In this document: piece by piece, positions 36,812 through 45,426 of the stretch | Layout: the number at the start of each line of letters is the position of its first letter | How positions within the stretch are numbered: position 1 is the first letter of the stretch | Origin: Nemorincola sp044225795 | GTDB lineage: Bacteria > Bacteroidota > Bacteroidia > Chitinophagales > Chitinophagaceae | Assembly (NCBI GenBank): GCA_044225795.1 | Contig: JBGAIF010000003.1 | Location: forward strand, 310,001 to 374,000 | Direction of reading: 5' to 3' | Length of the DNA stretch: 64,000 nt | The notes under the pieces: model-generated | Seen by the model: only the letters and a program-made list of their open reading frames with translations | Database searches by the model: none | Told to the model about the DNA's origin: nothing | Made by a program: the position numbers and the translations under genes

Positions 36812-36908
36812 ATATTTTTTAGGCTATGAAATGTTAATAATGGGGTTGTCTGTATGCATCCCACCATGGTATTTGTTTACTTTTACAGGGTTAACAGACA
36901 CATTCGAA

Positions 36909-38312
36909 ATGAAAATAGCCTTCCACGGAGCCGCAAGAACAGTTACAGGATCAAAACATTTACTTCATATAGAACCGGGAAAAAATGTTTTATTGGATTG
37001 TGGAATGTTCCAGGGAATGGGTAAAGAGACGCTCGAGCTGAATCAGACCTGGGGTTTCGATCCTTTGGATATTAGCTACGTGATCATTTCTCATGCGCAT
37101 ATAGACCATGTTGGGTTGTTGCCAAAGTTGGTAAAAGACGGTTATAAGGGCAAGATATACTGTACACCGCAAACTATCGAGTTGGCAAAACTGCTCATGG
37201 TCGATTCTGGCCATATACAGGAAAGCGATGTGCAGCATATCAACAGGATACGGGAAAAGCAAGGTAGAGAGCTTGCGACCCCATTATACACGGAAGAAGA
37301 TGCGCAAAATGTTTTCCCCTACCTGGTGCCTGTACCGTATAATACACCTTATGCTATCGACGAGCAGGTCGAGCTGACTTATACAGACTGCGGACATATT
37401 TTAGGGAGTGCAGCGGTGAATCTGAAGATCAAAGAGAACGGCAGGGAAGTAGCCTTAACGTTCAGCGGTGATGTCGGACGTTACAACGATCTGATACTTA
37501 AAGCGCCGGAAAAGTTTCCACAGGCTGACTATATTATTCTCGAATCTACTTATGGCGATCGTCTGCATGCAGATGCGCATCCGGCTGCCGACAAACTGCT
37601 GAACTATATTGTGGATACCTGCCTGAAGAAACGTGGGAAGCTGATCATCCCAGCTTTTAGTGTTGGTCGAACACAAGAAATACTATATATACTCAACAGG
37701 CTCGATATGGAGCGGCGCCTTCCGCCGTTGAATTACTACGTGGATAGTCCGTTGTCGATCTCAGCTACAGAGGTAGTAAAGAAACACGACGAGTGTTTTA
37801 ATAAAGAAGTAGGGCAAATGCTGAAACGGGATGAAGATGTTTTTGCGTTTGAAGGGTTGAAATATGTCCGGACGAGCAAAGAATCAATTGAGCTAAGTCT
37901 TACCAAGGAACCATGTGTCATCATTTCTGCTTCCGGTATGGCAGAGGCGGGTAGGGTGAAACACCATATTGAACGAAACATTGAGAAGGCGAGGAATACC
38001 ATACTGCTTGTGGGTTATTGCGAACCTAATTCACTTGGTGGCAGGTTGAAAAGCGGAGCAAAACAGGTCACTATATATGGAGAACCTCATGAGGTGGTCG
38101 CTGAGATTGGCCATATAGATAGCATGAGCGCGCATGGAGATTACCAGGATCTTATTCACTGGCTCTCCTGCCAGGATCCGAAGATCGTTCGCAAATTATT
38201 CCTTGTTCATGGGGATTATGAGGCCCAGCTTGCCTTCCGTGACCGTCTTATCAAGAAGGGATTCTGGGATGTAGAGATACCATCAAGACATCAGCAGATC
38301 GCACTAAAGTAG
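36909..38312 (+). CDS. Metallo-beta-lactamase-fold beta-CASP RNA hydrolase
   Basis: 467 residues from an ATG giving MKIAFHGAARTVTGSKHLL; the 26 codons in frame before it are not family-like. Motifs: SHAHIDHVGLLPKL (two-Zn site), YTDCGHILGSA, FSGDVGRYND, ESTYGDR, then the beta-CASP blocks IPAFSVGRTQEILY, ISASGMAEAGRVKHHI and SMSAHGDYQDL. The family (CPSF73/YsH1-like, with RNase J relatives) cleaves RNA. Length and order are normal. Confidence 0.93.
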   Translation: MKIAFHGAARTVTGSKHLLHIEPGKNVLLDCGMFQGMGKETLELNQTWGFDPLDISYVIISHAHIDHVGLLPKLVKDGYKGKIYCTPQTIELAKLLMVDSGHIQESDVQHINRIREKQGRELATPLYTEEDAQNVFPYLVPVPYNTPYAIDEQVELTYTDCGHILGSAAVNLKIKENGREVALTFSGDVGRYNDLILKAPEKFPQADYIILESTYGDRLHADAHPAADKLLNYIVDTCLKKRGKLIIPAFSVGRTQEILYILNRLDMERRLPPLNYYVDSPLSISATEVVKKHDECFNKEVGQMLKRDEDVFAFEGLKYVRTSKESIELSLTKEPCVIISASGMAEAGRVKHHIERNIEKARNTILLVGYCEPNSLGGRLKSGAKQVTIYGEPHEVVAEIGHIDSMSAHGDYQDLIHWLSCQDPKIVRKLFLVHGDYEAQLAFRDRLIKKGFWDVEIPSRHQQIALK

Positions 38313-38479
38313 TTTTTGCATCATTTCAGATATCGTTTATTTTTATAACACAATTCTTTAACATTTTAAATGAAGTGAATGTTGAGAATTTGTGGGTAAA
38401 TCATGTCTTTTTTTCAATATATTTTGTATATTGCAGGGCTTAAAAAAAATCCTTCAAAAGAAATAATTTAATCTGGTTT

Positions 38480-40708
38480 ATGAAAAGCATATTAAAAAAG
38501 TGTCTTACTGTCTCTTTGCTCTTTGCTTGCTCAGGCGTCAACTCCTATGGAAAGGGGATAGACGAGGCTACAGCTAAAAGAATTGGTTGTAACTTTCTGA
38601 AGTCTACTTATTCAGGCTTATTGAACACACCTGCTGACCTGTCTACCAATTATGTAGCCACAGATCAGGGAAATTTTGGCCCTATTGTTGACTATTACGT
38701 ATTCAGCGTAAATGGTGGTCATGGTTTCATTATGGTTTCAGGTGATGATATTATCGAGCCGGTTCTCGCATACTCAAATGAGTCGGTATTTGATATCAAC
38801 AATATGGCTCCGGCTACAAAAGACTGGATAGATGGTTATAAGAATCAGATAACAGCCGCCGTGAAGAACAACATCCCCGCGTCTCCTGAAACTATTCAGG
38901 AATGGGCTAATTTGTCTGTTGAAAGGGAATACCATCCTTCAGCGGCAAGAACAACAAGTGTATTTCCGAGCAGTTCAGTATACCTGCTGAAAACAAAGTG
39001 GGACCAGGCTCCGGGGTATAATAATAAATGTCCTGTTACCGGCACTTCCGGTACACCTACCGGCTGTGTGGCTACGTCTACAGCACAGGTAATGTTCTAT
39101 TGGAAATGGCCTGCTAAGGGCAGTGGTTACCACACATACACTCACGCTACCTATGGAGCTCAGAAAGCTGATTTCGCAGGTACCGCATATGGTTGGTCAA
39201 CTATGAACACAGCTTCCAGCACTACATCTACAGCCATTCTTATGTACCACGTTGGCGTAGGCGTTGATATGAACTATACTACCAGCAGCAGCGGAAGTGG
39301 TGCATATACGCTGATTGCCGAAAGCCCTAAGGTAAACTGTTCAGAATATGCGTTAAAGACATACTTCCACTATAAGAAGACATTGCATGGTGTACAGCGT
39401 TATAGCCCAACCATGATGTCGACATCTGCATGGAATACCTTGCTGAAAACAGACCTCGATGCAAACAGGCCTATCCTCTATTCAGGTCAGGGAAGTGCCG
39501 GCGGTCACGCATGGGTTTGCGATGGATATGATGCCAGCAACAAGTTCCATATGAACTGGGGTTGGAGCGGGTCTTCAGATGGCTATTATACAGTAGACAA
39601 CCTGGCTCCGCCTTCTCTCGGTATCGGCGGCGGTGGCGGCAACTTCAACAGCTACCAGTCGGTTATCATGGGTATAGAACCTGATAGTTTTGCTACAAAC
39701 AGCAACGATAACATCAAGATGGCCTCTATGCTCACATCCGGAACTACACTGAATGTTCCGGTAAATTATATTCTGAGTACTTGCACATTTACTGCTTCTG
39801 TTACTAATACAAATTCAACAGGATTCAGCGGCGACATCGCCCTGCAGGTATTTGATGGTACTTACAAATTGGTTACTACTTTGACAACGCTTACATCTCA
39901 GTCAATTGCTGCAGGTGCAACGGCTTCTCTGTCTTTCGCAAATACTGCTAACCAATATGTGCTTGTTCCCGGCTATTACAAATTCCGCATCATGTACCGC
40001 AATACCGGTGGCAGTTCATGGACTGCTGTTGGTGATAATGGTACATTCATCAACGAAGATGAGCTGACAATAGGTAATGATCAAAGCATACAACTGGGAT
40101 CTAACATCACTCCTGTTGGAGGAACGGTTATTCCATGGGGTAGCGGACTAACTGTTACCGCTACGGTTGCCAATCAGTCTACAGGTAATTTCAACGGGTC
40201 TGTTCGTGCGGTGCTCACCAATGTTGCAACGGGTGCGCAAACAGTGATTGAAAACAAGTCTGGCCAGACCATATATTATGCCAGTTCTACGCCGTATACG
40301 TTTACAACGCCTACAGTAAGCGTTACACCGGGCACGTATACGCTGGCTATTCAGCACGCCACTGGTTCCAGCACCGCTTATAATTATACCGGTGCTACCT
40401 ACTACACCAACCCGGTTGTTGTGAAGATTGGTAGTGTTGCCAATGTTAATAGTGTTTCTTTGGCTGAGAGCAAAATTTCGATATTCCCTAACCCGGCCAG
40501 CACTTCATTCAACATAGACCTTGGTGGTGTTGCAGCTTCAAATATCACGCTTACAGATATTCAGGGCCACCTGGTTACACAGTTCGATGCGACAAACAGC
40601 CAGGGTGTGATAAACATTCCGGTTAATGATTATGCTGTTGGTATGTACTTCGTTAATGTGTACGCCGGCAACGAGATCGTAACTAAGAAAATCGTTGTAA
40701 GCAGATGA
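38480..40708 (+). CDS. Secreted C10 (streptopain-like) cysteine peptidase with type IX sorting domain
   Basis: 742 residues. A signal peptide and a Spi/propeptide-like region (about 25-155: FGPIVDYYVFSVNGGHGFIMVSGDD shown in part) precede the C10 domain. TGTPTGCVATSTAQVMFYW holds catalytic Cys196; GGHAWVCDGYD holds catalytic His343 and FHMNWGWSG follows. Then two Ig-like domains (about 420-640) and a C-terminal type A sorting domain (ISIFPNPASTSFNID, LTDIQGHLVTQF, YAVGMYFVNVY, TKKIVVSR). The propeptide suggests a zymogen activated outside the cell. Its stop overlaps the next start (ATGA). Confidence 0.92.
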   Translation: MKSILKKCLTVSLLFACSGVNSYGKGIDEATAKRIGCNFLKSTYSGLLNTPADLSTNYVATDQGNFGPIVDYYVFSVNGGHGFIMVSGDDIIEPVLAYSNESVFDINNMAPATKDWIDGYKNQITAAVKNNIPASPETIQEWANLSVEREYHPSAARTTSVFPSSSVYLLKTKWDQAPGYNNKCPVTGTSGTPTGCVATSTAQVMFYWKWPAKGSGYHTYTHATYGAQKADFAGTAYGWSTMNTASSTTSTAILMYHVGVGVDMNYTTSSSGSGAYTLIAESPKVNCSEYALKTYFHYKKTLHGVQRYSPTMMSTSAWNTLLKTDLDANRPILYSGQGSAGGHAWVCDGYDASNKFHMNWGWSGSSDGYYTVDNLAPPSLGIGGGGGNFNSYQSVIMGIEPDSFATNSNDNIKMASMLTSGTTLNVPVNYILSTCTFTASVTNTNSTGFSGDIALQVFDGTYKLVTTLTTLTSQSIAAGATASLSFANTANQYVLVPGYYKFRIMYRNTGGSSWTAVGDNGTFINEDELTIGNDQSIQLGSNITPVGGTVIPWGSGLTVTATVANQSTGNFNGSVRAVLTNVATGAQTVIENKSGQTIYYASSTPYTFTTPTVSVTPGTYTLAIQHATGSSTAYNYTGATYYTNPVVVKIGSVANVNSVSLAESKISIFPNPASTSFNIDLGGVAASNITLTDIQGHLVTQFDATNSQGVINIPVNDYAVGMYFVNVYAGNEIVTKKIVVSR

Positions 40709-41205
40709 GGATATTAAGCGCGTTATTAGCAGGCTTGTTCCTCTGTAGCACAGTATCGGTAATAGCCCAGCCTTCGGCAGGTATGGCCATGCCGCAGATA
40801 CTTGTTTACAAGACCAGGGCAAACTACAATAAGCTTGTACCCGTACTCCTATCCCCCGATAAGAAGAGGATCATCTCTTATCCGGCTCCGGGAGATGTGA
40901 CAGGCGGTGCGTCAGGTTTTGAGCCCGTTCAGTTACATAAGGGTTATCTCCTTGATAAGATGGGGGTGGCATGGAATACCGCCTTCTTGAAATATACTTA
41001 CGAAGAGTATGCAAAGCTGAAGACACTTCCCTCGGAAGAAGAGATGTACAAGATGATCGTTGATAAGGATCCCCTCGTTTCGTTGTATGACTGTGGTCGC
41101 AGGGAGCCTATTAATAACCTGGTGCACAAGTTCAATGATATGATCGACGAAGGAAAGATCAAAAAGAAGTGCCAGCCGATAAAAAAGCCAAAAACAACAG
41201 AATGA
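40705..41205 (+). CDS. Conserved secreted protein coupled to the C10 peptidase
   Basis: 166 residues, signal peptide ending VIAQP, then QILVYKTRANYNKLVPVLLS, DKKRIISYPAP, GYLLDKMGVAWNTAFLKYTYEEY and VSLYDCGRREP. Similar short proteins occur widely in Bacteroidota, not always beside a peptidase. The ATG lies in the TGA of the peptidase gene, so translation is coupled. Function not known; inhibitor or accessory roles are possible but unproved. Confidence 0.75.
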   Translation: MRILSALLAGLFLCSTVSVIAQPSAGMAMPQILVYKTRANYNKLVPVLLSPDKKRIISYPAPGDVTGGASGFEPVQLHKGYLLDKMGVAWNTAFLKYTYEEYAKLKTLPSEEEMYKMIVDKDPLVSLYDCGRREPINNLVHKFNDMIDEGKIKKKCQPIKKPKTTE

Positions 41206-41210
41206 TACAG

Positions 41211-41237
41211 AACGCCCCGGTCAGCCGGGGCGTTTTT
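41211..41237 (+). terminator. Intrinsic terminator
   Basis: Ten-base stem AACGCCCCGG / CCGGGGCGTT with TCAG loop and T-run. Confidence 0.92.
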
Positions 41238-41241
41238 ATGA

Positions 41242-41766
41242 TCAGGGTATCGTCACGTTCAGATCAACGCGTTGTGCTATCCATGTCTGCTCCAGGGGCA
41301 CCAGCCATTTCTCCATCAGGTCGCCCATCGTGGCTACGCCCGCGTTGTTGAACATAAGAGTGTCCTTATTGATGTAGCCCTTGTCAATTGCGTATTGTAT
41401 CTGTGTAAAGGGCAGCATCTCTGCCTTGTTCTTTACCAGGAAGGTGATCATCATACGGTCAAAGAAATTCACATCATACTGGCGCTCCAGGCTTTTGATC
41501 ACGCGCACCGAACTGTCTGTGCTGCAACCGCTCACCGCTTCTTCCGTTTCATCGGCTATCACCACCACAAACTGCCGGAACAGCAACCTGGCCCAGCCCT
41601 TTACCGGGGCGCCATGTGTTTGCCACTGGCTGTAGAATTGGTGCAATTGTTCATTCACTTCATGCTCTTCCTTCTCTATGAACGCCCTGCTGCTCTGGTA
41701 TATCCATACCCGCGATTGGTCTGAGAAACCGGTGGGTATAAGGTCAGTAAGTTCTTTCGTGTACAT
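41242..41766 (-). CDS. Conserved Bacteroidota protein of unknown function
   Basis: 174 residues with VWIYQSSRAFIEKEEHEVN, QFYSQWQTHGAPVKGWARLL, FRQFVVVIADE and SGCSTDSSVRVIKSLE. This family is spread through the phylum and is often mislabelled 'ABC transporter ATPase'; no Walker motifs are present. Cytoplasmic, alpha/beta. A TACCTTTG box ends four bases before its ATG. It follows the membrane protein gene on the same strand by 14 bases. Confidence 0.8.
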   Translation of the reverse strand: MYTKELTDLIPTGFSDQSRVWIYQSSRAFIEKEEHEVNEQLHQFYSQWQTHGAPVKGWARLLFRQFVVVIADETEEAVSGCSTDSSVRVIKSLERQYDVNFFDRMMITFLVKNKAEMLPFTQIQYAIDKGYINKDTLMFNNAGVATMGDLMEKWLVPLEQTWIAQRVDLNVTIP

Positions 41767-41770
41767 ACGG

Positions 41771-41778
41771 CAAAGGTA
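41771..41778 (-). promoter_or_regulatory. -7 box directly before the gene at 41766
   Basis: Minus-strand TACCTTTG, full TAnnTTTG match, four bases before the ATG; predicted leaderless message starting in the 3' end of the upstream gene's spacer. Confidence 0.35.
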
Positions 41779-41780
41779 CT

Positions 41781-42392
41781 TTAGTTTTTCTCAACGGCAG
41801 TTATGCCGCTATCAGCGGATTGCATATGCGTTTCCAGCCACTTCCCGAACTGCTTCGCCATCATCCGTGAGTTCTTCGATCCGCGCGACATGGTCCATTT
41901 ATTATTGATGAAATGGCTGTTGATGAGGATGCGGTTGTCATCGGCTATGAATATCATCACCTCTCTCTGGTCGCTATTGCCAAGAGGGCGGCTCAGTATC
42001 TGGTACACCTCGGGGGCCTGGGGATGGCGGTACAGGTTCAGTTGCATACTCTTCAGGAAGCCCTCTGTAAGGCGCATATTGGCGGCCAGTGGCTGCCCAG
42101 TAGGTATGCTACGGAACCGTAAAGACCCCAGGTAGGTGAGCAGGGCGCCGCCAAATACCACAGCGAACGTAACGCCCAGCAACACAGCCACAGCTACGTT
42201 GCCTCTCTGGTTCAGGAGGTAGCTGGTCCATAGCATACGCAGCCCGAAGAGCAGGAATGCCAGTATCAGCATAGCCGATGGAATGGTCTTGCGGCTCATA
42301 GGGTAGCGCCCGTTCTTCTTAATGAAGACGAGATCGTCAAGAAGGCTGCTCTTCCATGCGCCTCCTGCCTGGCCGCCGGGTAGTTCGTTCAT
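41781..42392 (-). CDS. Membrane protein of unknown function
   Basis: 203 residues from MNELPGGQAGG; a longer frame to 42836 runs over hutI on the other strand and is rejected. Two helices (about 38-56 and 66-88) are followed by a soluble domain of about 110 residues with RLTEGFLKSMQLNLYRH, VYQILSRPLGNSDQREVMIF (shown in parts) and ILINSHFINNKW. No family recognised. An ATG at MSRKTIPSAM is another possible start. Divergent from hutI. Confidence 0.7.
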   Translation of the reverse strand: MNELPGGQAGGAWKSSLLDDLVFIKKNGRYPMSRKTIPSAMLILAFLLFGLRMLWTSYLLNQRGNVAVAVLLGVTFAVVFGGALLTYLGSLRFRSIPTGQPLAANMRLTEGFLKSMQLNLYRHPQAPEVYQILSRPLGNSDQREVMIFIADDNRILINSHFINNKWTMSRGSKNSRMMAKQFGKWLETHMQSADSGITAVEKN

Positions 42393-42457
42393 AGGACAAA
42401 TATACCTGCTCTTGCCCTGTGCCTGCAAACTGCTTTCGCCGTTTACCGTTAAATTTT

Positions 42458-42465
42458 TACTTTTG
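42458..42465 (+). promoter_or_regulatory. -7 box directly before hutI
   Basis: TACTTTTG, full TAnnTTTG match, three bases before the ATG at 42469; predicted leaderless message. Confidence 0.4.
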
Positions 42466-42468
42466 ACC

Positions 42469-43698
42469 ATGCGTTTACTCATTACAAATATCAGGCAACT
42501 GCACCAGGTGGAAGAGGGTGATCTTCCCGGTATTGATAAGAGGGCGGGGAAGGATATGGCTGTTTTGCCCTGTATAGATAATGCCTGGCTGCTGGCAGAG
42601 GACGGATATATACACAGTTTTGGCACTATGGCAGACCTGCCGGATATGCATGCCGACAAGGTAATTGATGCCACTGGCCGTATGGTGCTGCCCGCGTTTG
42701 TTGACAGCCATACGCACCTGGTCTTTGCCGCACCACGTGATGGCGAATTTGTGGACCGCATAAAAGGGCTCACATATGAAGAAATTGCAAGACGTGGCGG
42801 GGGCATCCTTAACTCTGCCGCACGCCTCAATGCCATGGATGAGCAGGAACTTTATGAGCAGAGCATGGCCCGCTTGCAACAGGTGATGGCTTATGGCACC
42901 GGCGCCATAGAGATAAAAAGCGGCTATGGCCTGTGCCTGGAGGGGGAACTGAAGATGCTCCGGGTCATCAGGCGGATAAGGGAAAATGCCCCTATACCGG
43001 TAAAAGCATCGTTTTTGGCTGCGCATGCATATCCTGTTGATTATAAGCAAAATAAAGAAGGCTATATAAAGTTAATAATAGATGAAATGCTGCCCCGTGT
43101 GGCCGGTGAGGGCCTTGCTGATTATATGGACGTCTTCTGTGAGGAAGGCTTCTTTGGGGTGCCCGAAACGGAAAAACTGCTCGAGGCAGGGTGGAAATAT
43201 GGCCTTAAACCCAAGATACATGCCAATCAGCTTCATTATTCGGGTGGGGTGCAGGTAGGTGTGAAACATAACGCATTGAGTGTAGATCATTTAGAGTGTG
43301 TATCTGAAGTAGAAATAGAATCACTGAAAGGTGGTAATACGATGCCAACCCTCCTTCCCGGTGCTGCATTCTTCCTGGGTATCCAGTACCAGCCGGCCCG
43401 TAAGATCATAGATGCCGGACTACCCGTTTGCCTCGCATCGGACTACAACCCGGGCTCATGCCCCTCCGGCAATATGCAACTGCTGGCCTCCATTGCCTGC
43501 ACGCAGTTGAAAATGACCCCGGAAGAGGTGGTGAACGCTACTACAATTAACGCTGCATCAGCTATTGAATTACAATCAGTTATGGGTACTATAAAGAAAG
43601 GTAAACGAGCCATCCTGCTGCTCACCAAACCCATTAACTCATTAGCATATATACCGTATGACTACGGCAACAATAACGTAGAGCAACTCATCTGCTGA
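42469..43698 (+). CDS. hutI: Imidazolonepropionase
   Basis: 409 residues of the amidohydrolase fold; opens the imidazolone ring in histidine breakdown. DSHTHLVFAAPRDGEF near 81-96 has the metal His pair and substrate Arg; IKSGYGLCLEGELKM, FLAAHAYP (metal His), KIHANQLHYSGG (metal His) and LASDYNPGSCPSGNM (metal Asp) follow in order. The ATG at 42469 is preferred over the 49-codon extension listed further upstream, which crosses the divergent gene. hutH, hutU and hutG are not in the window. Confidence 0.94.
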   Translation: MRLLITNIRQLHQVEEGDLPGIDKRAGKDMAVLPCIDNAWLLAEDGYIHSFGTMADLPDMHADKVIDATGRMVLPAFVDSHTHLVFAAPRDGEFVDRIKGLTYEEIARRGGGILNSAARLNAMDEQELYEQSMARLQQVMAYGTGAIEIKSGYGLCLEGELKMLRVIRRIRENAPIPVKASFLAAHAYPVDYKQNKEGYIKLIIDEMLPRVAGEGLADYMDVFCEEGFFGVPETEKLLEAGWKYGLKPKIHANQLHYSGGVQVGVKHNALSVDHLECVSEVEIESLKGGNTMPTLLPGAAFFLGIQYQPARKIIDAGLPVCLASDYNPGSCPSGNMQLLASIACTQLKMTPEEVVNATTINAASAIELQSVMGTIKKGKRAILLLTKPINSLAYIPYDYGNNNVEQLIC

Positions 43699-43855
43699 TG
43701 CCGGAATGCCCGATCCATGGAACATATTTGGCTTTTGCAATATCGGGTGCGTTATCAGTATTAGCGCCTGTCATAAGTTCATATTTGTTGATAACCATCG
43801 CTCTCTTGCTTATGCCCAATGGTGAAGAGAACATAGTTATTTCATTTTAAATTAT

Positions 43856-43863
43856 TAACTTTG
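43856..43863 (+). promoter_or_regulatory. -7 box of the lipoprotein gene at 43884
   Basis: TAACTTTG, full match; predicted start near 43869, leader about 15 bases. Confidence 0.4.
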
Positions 43864-43883
43864 AATTGCTCAAACATATACTT

Positions 43884-44387
43884 ATGAAATACATCTCATC
43901 CCTCGTTTTGGTTCTTTGTATGATCGTCTTAACGGGTTGTCCCGGATTAACACAGAACAGTATTGATAACGGCTCTTGTGAAATCCCCACATGGATGCCC
44001 GGCAAATGGATAGAGTATACTAAGGATGGCAAGAAGAAGACCGGTTATGTACTGGAGCAAACGAATAAGAAAAGTATGCTTAATTGTTATGAGTCAGATA
44101 CATCAGGTAAACTTAAGAAGGGCGATCTGATGCCTGTGACACTCAGTAACATTGGTGGTGCCATGTATCTCAATGTTTACACCAAGGATGATGGTAACGG
44201 CAAGGCCGGTTATTACCTGATAAAACTCCGCAAAGTGAGCAATACTGAATTTACGCTGAAGGGTGTTAAAGAACATGAACTGGATTACAAAGCCAGCCAA
44301 ACGGAAATTCAGAAGTTCCTGACTTCGAATAAAGATAACGATCACATTTTCGACGAGGGTGAAACTACCTACCGTAAGGTGAAGTGA
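43884..44387 (+). CDS. Lipoprotein of unknown function
   Basis: 167 residues from an ATG giving signal MKYISSLVLVLCMIVLTGC; Cys19 is the lipidation site. A small domain follows with IPTWMPGKWIEYTKDGKKKT (a start seen in lipocalin-like and stress lipoproteins), TLSNIGGAMYLNVYTKDD and YYLIKLRKVSNTEFTLKGV. These strands suggest a lipocalin-type calyx. Function unknown. Single gene. Confidence 0.72.
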   Translation: MKYISSLVLVLCMIVLTGCPGLTQNSIDNGSCEIPTWMPGKWIEYTKDGKKKTGYVLEQTNKKSMLNCYESDTSGKLKKGDLMPVTLSNIGGAMYLNVYTKDDGNGKAGYYLIKLRKVSNTEFTLKGVKEHELDYKASQTEIQKFLTSNKDNDHIFDEGETTYRKVK

Positions 44388-44413
44388 TCTTCATTAGGAT
44401 AACTACCTCATTG

Positions 44414-45130
44414 TCAAATTGAATTCTTCACCTCCATCCACGCATACCTGTTCTTTGCCGCATTGGACGGGATGAACGGATCGGCGAAAGGATGCCCGTC
44501 GCCGAGGGCCACGAGTGATATACGTTTCTTATCTATACCATGCTGCTGCAGGTAGGCGGCTACGGCCGCGGCCCGCTTTTGAGACAGCGCCATATTTTGC
44601 TTAGAGGTGCCGGTATTATCTGTGCCGCCGTATATGGTGACACGGGCACGGGGGTGGTGGCGCAACTGCTCCAGCGCCTCGTCCATCACTTCGTAATAAT
44701 TGTGGGCGATGAAGGTGCTGTTCACATCAAACAGGATGGGCGTGGTGACATCTACATATTTCTTAGGGGCCGGCGGTGGCGCGGTGAATGGCGTGCGCTG
44801 CTCCACATAGCGGTTGTAGGCATTGATGAGCATGGCATACTCGGCCTTCTCCAGCGCATCGCGGTACTGCGACAGGCGCTGAAAGCCGCCATTGCGAAAC
44901 TCTGTGATACGTGTGGCTAAGCTGCCCGGCAGGCCAAAGTAAGTAACGAGGTCTTCGCGGGTGGCTACGGACAGATACTGCTCCAGGCATACACTATGAT
45001 CGCAGCCGCGGGGCTTGAACGGGAATGTGCGGCAATCCTCGCAGGGCAGGGGTTTGCGCTCCGTGTTCTGGGCTGTGGCCGCGCTGCCCAGCAGCAGGGC
45101 ATATGTAGCGAGCAATACTATCTTTTTCAT
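44414..45130 (-). CDS. OmpA-family periplasmic protein
   Basis: 238 residues, signal peptide ending ATAQN. A Cys-rich part (PCEDCRTFPFKPRGCDHSVC, about 28-50) is followed by a helical spacer and a C-terminal OmpA-like domain (about 125-238): TPILFDVNSTFI, VTIYGGTDNTGTSKQNMALSQKRAAAV (shown in part), ISLVALGDGHPFA. The OmpA domain binds peptidoglycan; the usual NxxLSxxRA motif is here NMALSQKRA. No beta-barrel. Confidence 0.88.
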   Translation of the reverse strand: MKKIVLLATYALLLGSAATAQNTERKPLPCEDCRTFPFKPRGCDHSVCLEQYLSVATREDLVTYFGLPGSLATRITEFRNGGFQRLSQYRDALEKAEYAMLINAYNRYVEQRTPFTAPPPAPKKYVDVTTPILFDVNSTFIAHNYYEVMDEALEQLRHHPRARVTIYGGTDNTGTSKQNMALSQKRAAAVAAYLQQHGIDKKRISLVALGDGHPFADPFIPSNAAKNRYAWMEVKNSI

Positions 45131-45426
45131 GTATCAGCAATTAGGTGGACTAAATTACAAAAAGGGGCGGTGATTCATAGGGGTTTGCCGGAAGACCTGT
45201 AAAAAATGGCGGCAGTGCGCAATTTTCTTTTTCACGGGCAATGTGCGCAATACAGGCCCTAAACCGCTGATGCTCAATAATAATGTGCGCAATGCTCATT
45301 GCTCACTTTTTGCACACTGTGCAAACCGGGCAGGAAACGTACCTAACAAACAGGCCATACACCACGAACAATAATGCCGCAAATACTGTACCAGAATTGA
45401 TGATAAGCGACAAAGCACTATAGAAC
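45131..45426. other. Intergenic region with repeated GTGCGCAAT and a palindrome
   Basis: No gene seen. It has three direct copies of GTGCGCAAT (45215, 45243, 45285; spaced 28 and 42 bases) and a perfect 17-base palindrome at 45309-45325 (TTTGCACA C TGTGCAAA). These may be regulator sites for the OmpA-like gene. Confidence 0.5.

Noticed and set aside
41242..41766. ABC transporter ATPase
   Set aside because: This label is common for the family but no Walker A, B or signature motif is present.
42393..42836. Long N-terminal extension of the minus-strand membrane protein gene
   Set aside because: It overlaps hutI completely; the family start of hutI and an internal ATG with normal signal argue against it.
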